Below, one piece after another: positions 5,795 to 8,140 of a DNA stretch of 8,140 bases; within the stretch, counting starts at the first letter, position 1, and each line of letters opens with the position of its first letter. A program made the position numbers and the translations under genes. This DNA is from Acidimicrobiia bacterium. GTDB lineage: Bacteria > Actinomycetota > Acidimicrobiia > Acidimicrobiales > Acidimicrobilacustridaceae. Under the pieces are notes generated by a model. The model saw only the letters and a program-made list of their open reading frames with translations, did not search any database and had not been told where the DNA came from. The stretch covers positions 1 to 8,140 of the forward strand of contig VERC01000100.1 in assembly GCA_018882825.1 (NCBI GenBank), given 5' to 3'.

Positions 5795-6564
5795 CCGCAT
5801 CGACCGGACCGGACCTCGCCGGACGGGTGGTGGTGGTCGTCGGCGCCTCGGCCGGCATCGGGCGCGAGTCGGCCCGTTGGTTCGCCCGTCACGGTGCTCG
5901 GGTACTCGCGGTGGGGCGCCGAGCGGACCGTCTCGAGGAACTGGCGGGCTCCGGCGATTTCACTGCGCCCATGGCCGTCTGCGCCGTCGACGTGGCGACA
6001 CCCGGTGGGCCGGCGGCGGTGGCGGCGGCCGCCGCCGCACTGGGACCGGTCGACCTCCTCCTCTACGCCGCTGGGGCCTCTCCGCTGATCGAACTGGCCG
6101 ACACCGACGCCGAGACGATGGCCACCGTGTTCGCCACCAACGTCGTGGCCCCGTCGCAGGTCTGTCGTGCCCTGCTGGCCCAGTTCGCCCCCGACGCCAT
6201 CGCCGCGTTCATGTCCTCCGAATCGGTGGGTCGTCCGCGACGGGGTCTGGTCACCTACTCGGCGTCGAAGGCGGCGTTGGAGGAACTCGTGCGCGGATGG
6301 CGGGTCGAACATCCGTCGATCCGGTTCTCCTCGGTGTGCGTCGGCGCCACCATCGGCACCGACTTCTCCCGCGAGTTCGGGGCCGAGTTGTTGGGCGACG
6401 CGCTGGTGGAGTGGATTCGCACCGGCCAACTGTCGGAACGTCAGATGGAACCGACCGAGGTCGGCGAGACGGTGGCGCGGATCCTGGCGGTGGCCATGAC
6501 CCAGCCCGGCATCGATGTCACCTCGTTCGCCGTCCAGCCCCCTGGTCCACTGGCGTCGATGTGA
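5791..6564 (+). CDS. Short-chain dehydrogenase/reductase (classical SDR)
   Basis: This 257-residue Rossmann-fold oxidoreductase interconverts an alcohol and a ketone using a nicotinamide cofactor in the cytoplasm. The cofactor-binding glycine motif is GASAGIG (18-24). The strand-4 motif is YAAGASP (92-98), a variant of NNAG. The structural Asn is Asn117 in ATNVVAP. The catalytic serine lies in FMSSESV (140-146; Ser142 or Ser143), and Tyr156 and Lys160 form the YSASK motif. Arg43-Arg44 directly after strand 2 (AVGRR) suggest NADP(H) preference. The usual PG motif after strand 6 is replaced by VGATIGTDF. The active-site set is complete. The ATG overlaps the TetR stop by 4 bases, which fixes the start. 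Co-transcription with the regulator and binding protein suggests a dedicated step on the pathway substrate rather than a housekeeping reductase. The substrate is not predictable from sequence. Confidence 0.92.
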   Translation: MTASTGPDLAGRVVVVVGASAGIGRESARWFARHGARVLAVGRRADRLEELAGSGDFTAPMAVCAVDVATPGGPAAVAAAAAALGPVDLLLYAAGASPLIELADTDAETMATVFATNVVAPSQVCRALLAQFAPDAIAAFMSSESVGRPRRGLVTYSASKAALEELVRGWRVEHPSIRFSSVCVGATIGTDFSREFGAELLGDALVEWIRTGQLSERQMEPTEVGETVARILAVAMTQPGIDVTSFAVQPPGPLASM

Positions 6565-6579
6565 TCGTCATCGGAGTCG

Positions 6580-6585
6580 AGGAGG
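6580..6585 (+). promoter_or_regulatory. Ribosome binding site of the HSD10-like SDR
   Basis: AGGAGG lies within a purine-rich run in the 31-nt gap after the first SDR. It is 10 nt from the ATG at 6596 and 4 nt from an in-frame GTG at 6590, so it supports a start here but does not choose between two starts only two codons apart. Confidence 0.6.
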
Positions 6586-6595
6586 GGGAGTGGAC

Positions 6596-7366
6596 ATGAG
6601 CGAGGATCGTCCGGTCGTGCTCGTCACCGGTGGGGCCTCCGGTCTGGGCGCCGCCACGGTCGACCACTTCGTCTCCCTCGGGCACCCGGTGGTGGTGCTG
6701 GATCGCGACCCGACGGCCGGGGCGTCGCTCGCCGAGCGGCTCGGTGACCGCGGCGCCGTGATCATCGGCAGCGTGCTCGACGACGACGACGTGCGCTCGG
6801 CCATCGGGGCCGCTGGCGCGCTCGGTGGTCTGCGCTGGGTCGTGGCCTGCGCCGGAGGGGGCGAGGCCGGGGGCCGCGTGGTCGGCCGTGACGGCACCCC
6901 GCACGACCGCGAGGTCTTCGAACGGACGCTGTCGTTGAACGTCACCGGGTCGTTCAACACCGTGCGGCTGTGCGCGTCGGCCATGGCCGCCGCCGAACCC
7001 GATGTCGACGGTGAGCGCGGCGCCGTCGTACTGGTGTCCTCGGCGGCGGGGTACGAGGGACAGATCGGCCAGATCGCCTACGGGTCGGCCAAGGCGGCAC
7101 TCATCGGGATGACGCTCATCGCCGCGCGCGACCTGTCGTCGATCGGTGTACGCGTGAACGCCATCGCGCCCGGTGTCATGGACACCGCAGCGTGGTCGCA
7201 GGCGCCGCCTGATCTGAAGGCGGCGCTGGAGGCGACGGTGCCGTTCCCCCGTCGACTGGGCGCGCCCGAGGAGTTCGCCCGGCTGGCCGAGCACCTCCTC
7301 ACCAACCGGTACATGAACGGTCACGTGGCGCGGCTCGACGGCGCGCTCCGCTTCGCGCCGAAGTAG
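6596..7366 (+). CDS. HSD10-like SDR, probable 3-hydroxyacyl-CoA dehydrogenase
   Basis: This 256-residue classical SDR resembles human type II 3-hydroxyacyl-CoA dehydrogenase (17-beta-HSD10) along its length. Features are the glycine motif TGGASGLG (11-18), Asp36 at the end of strand 2 (VVVLDRD), predicting NAD(H) use, Asn115 in LSLNVTGSF, and the catalytic serine in VSSAAGYEGQIGQ (147-159). Tyr162 and Lys166 form YGSAK. The HSD10-type ending includes ARDLSSIGVRVNAIAPG (177-193), VPFPRRLGAPEEFA (215-228) and MNGHVARLDGALR (240-252). The HSD10 family oxidises 3-hydroxyacyl-CoA to 3-ketoacyl-CoA, and some members act on hydroxysteroids or branched acyl-CoAs. In this setting it would supply the third step of a beta-oxidation cycle. 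ATG at 6596 is preferred; GTG at 6590 would add two residues. It probably belongs to the same operon as the first SDR. Its stop lies 1 nt from that of the convergent acyl-CoA dehydrogenase. Confidence 0.92.
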   Translation: MSEDRPVVLVTGGASGLGAATVDHFVSLGHPVVVLDRDPTAGASLAERLGDRGAVIIGSVLDDDDVRSAIGAAGALGGLRWVVACAGGGEAGGRVVGRDGTPHDREVFERTLSLNVTGSFNTVRLCASAMAAAEPDVDGERGAVVLVSSAAGYEGQIGQIAYGSAKAALIGMTLIAARDLSSIGVRVNAIAPGVMDTAAWSQAPPDLKAALEATVPFPRRLGAPEEFARLAEHLLTNRYMNGHVARLDGALRFAPK

Positions 7367-7367
7367 G

Positions 7368-8140
7368 TCAGCCGACGAGGGTGGCGGCGATGGTCTCGGC
7401 GATGGTGTCGGCGGCGTCGTCGATTGACCCGAACGCCGTCTCCAGGACCCAGGCCCGTTTGAGGAACAGGTGGGCATCGACCTCCCAGGTGAAGCCCATG
7501 CCCCCGTGCACCTGGATGCCGGTCTTGCCGTTCTCGGTGGCGGCGCGGGCCGCCGTCAGTCGGGCGCCGGCGATGGCCCGGGCCACGTCGCCGACCTCGG
7601 GCTCGTCGACGGTGACGCCGGCGGCCCACACGGCCGAGCGGGCCACTTCGGTGCGTATCCAGCAATCGGCCAACAGATGCTTGAGTCCCTGGAACGAGCC
7701 CACCGGGCGCCCGAACTGCTCACGTTCGGCGGCGTAGCGCACGGCCAGGGCCGTGCTCCCGGCCGAATTCCCGCACAACTGGGCCGAGGCCAGCAGCGAG
7801 CCGCGCTGACGCCAGCGCGCCGCGGTGGAGGCATCGGCGACACGTTCGCCGACCGGCACGGTGGCCAGGCGCGACACCGGGGTGAGGGGATCGGTCGGGC
7901 GCGGCAGCACGACGGCGTCGAGCGAGATCGGGTCGACCCGGTCGATGCCGTCGTCGTGCACCACCAACAGCACGTCGGCATCGCGCAGGTGCTCCACCAC
8001 GATCGGACCGTGAGCGGGCGTGTCGAGCACCGCCGGCACCACCGAGCCGTCGAGGACGCCGTCGACCAGACCGGCGGAGAGGGCCGCAGCCACCAATGGA
8101 CCGGGGACGAGCGCGGTACCGAGCGCCTCGTGCACCAGCA
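7368..8140 (-). CDS. Acyl-CoA dehydrogenase (FadE-like), N-terminus outside window
   Basis: The C-terminal roughly 255 residues of a flavin-dependent acyl-CoA dehydrogenase are present. Numbering from the GTG at 8135, the middle beta domain is short and divergent (about 30-105). The C-terminal helical domain carries RYAAEREQFGRPVGSFQ (133-149), which helps bind FAD at the dimer interface, and the signature QVHGGMGFTWEVDAHLFLKRA (208-228). The family introduces an alpha,beta double bond into acyl-CoA, passing electrons to an electron-transfer flavoprotein. The frame is open to the right edge, and the visible beginning (LVHEALGTALVPGPLVAA) normally lies about 80-110 residues into such proteins, so the GTG at 8135 is probably internal. 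The GFTWE form and short length resemble actinobacterial FadE subunits that pair as unequal heteromers, for example in steroid side-chain oxidation. A partner gene could lie upstream of it, beyond the right edge. Steroid specificity is not established. Confidence 0.92.
   Translation of the reverse strand, partial: LVHEALGTALVPGPLVAAALSAGLVDGVLDGSVVPAVLDTPAHGPIVVEHLRDADVLLVVHDDGIDRVDPISLDAVVLPRPTDPLTPVSRLATVPVGERVADASTAARWRQRGSLLASAQLCGNSAGSTALAVRYAAEREQFGRPVGSFQGLKHLLADCWIRTEVARSAVWAAGVTVDEPEVGDVARAIAGARLTAARAATENGKTGIQVHGGMGFTWEVDAHLFLKRAWVLETAFGSIDDAADTIAETIAATLVG

Noticed and set aside
6021..6036. Perfect 16-bp GC palindrome, considered as a terminator or binding site.
   Set aside because: It lies inside the first SDR and encodes an alanine run using GCG and GCC codons. 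It has no loop and no following T-tract.

Overview
The window is high-GC DNA with strong G/C preference at third codon positions. Genes are packed tightly, GTG starts occur beside ATG, and the content is almost entirely acyl-CoA and short-chain alcohol/ketone metabolism. This fits a catabolically versatile actinobacterium, for example Acidimicrobiia or a mycobacterial relative. That placement is inferred from composition and gene content only; no rRNA or other phylogenetic marker is present.

Layout, left to right: (1) an acyl-CoA synthetase on the plus strand, cut by the left edge (1-1461); (2) a two-gene minus-strand operon, in transcription order a metal-dependent amidohydrolase (3535-2261) then a crotonase-fold enoyl-CoA hydratase/isomerase-like protein (2253-1462); (3) a 196-bp divergent intergenic region (3536-3731) with an AT-rich 40-bp imperfect palindrome at its middle; (4) a plus-strand operon of a substrate-binding-protein-like gene without a signal peptide (3732-5171), a TetR-family regulator (5171-5794) and an SDR oxidoreductase (5791-6564), followed after 31 bp by a second, HSD10-like SDR (6596-7366); (5) the C-terminal part of an acyl-CoA dehydrogenase on the minus strand, cut by the right edge (7368-8140).

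The enzymes form most of a beta-oxidation-like set. The ligase would activate an acid, the acyl-CoA dehydrogenase would desaturate it, the crotonase would hydrate or isomerise it, and the HSD10-like SDR would oxidise the 3-hydroxyacyl-CoA. The amidohydrolase and the other SDR could handle a substrate-specific ring, decarboxylation or carbonyl step. The substrate is not evident from sequence. The TetR regulator, co-transcribed with the binding protein, is the obvious candidate to control both divergent operons through the central palindrome. Both outer gene pairs converge with essentially no spacer (0 and 1 nt between stop codons).

The most unusual points are the binding protein, which cannot carry a signal peptide and so may be a cytosolic ligand sensor or carrier; the palindrome, almost equidistant from the two divergent start codons and overlapping candidate -10 boxes on both strands; and a crotonase lacking both canonical catalytic glutamates. 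I saw no mobile elements, CRISPR arrays, RNA genes or convincing terminators.
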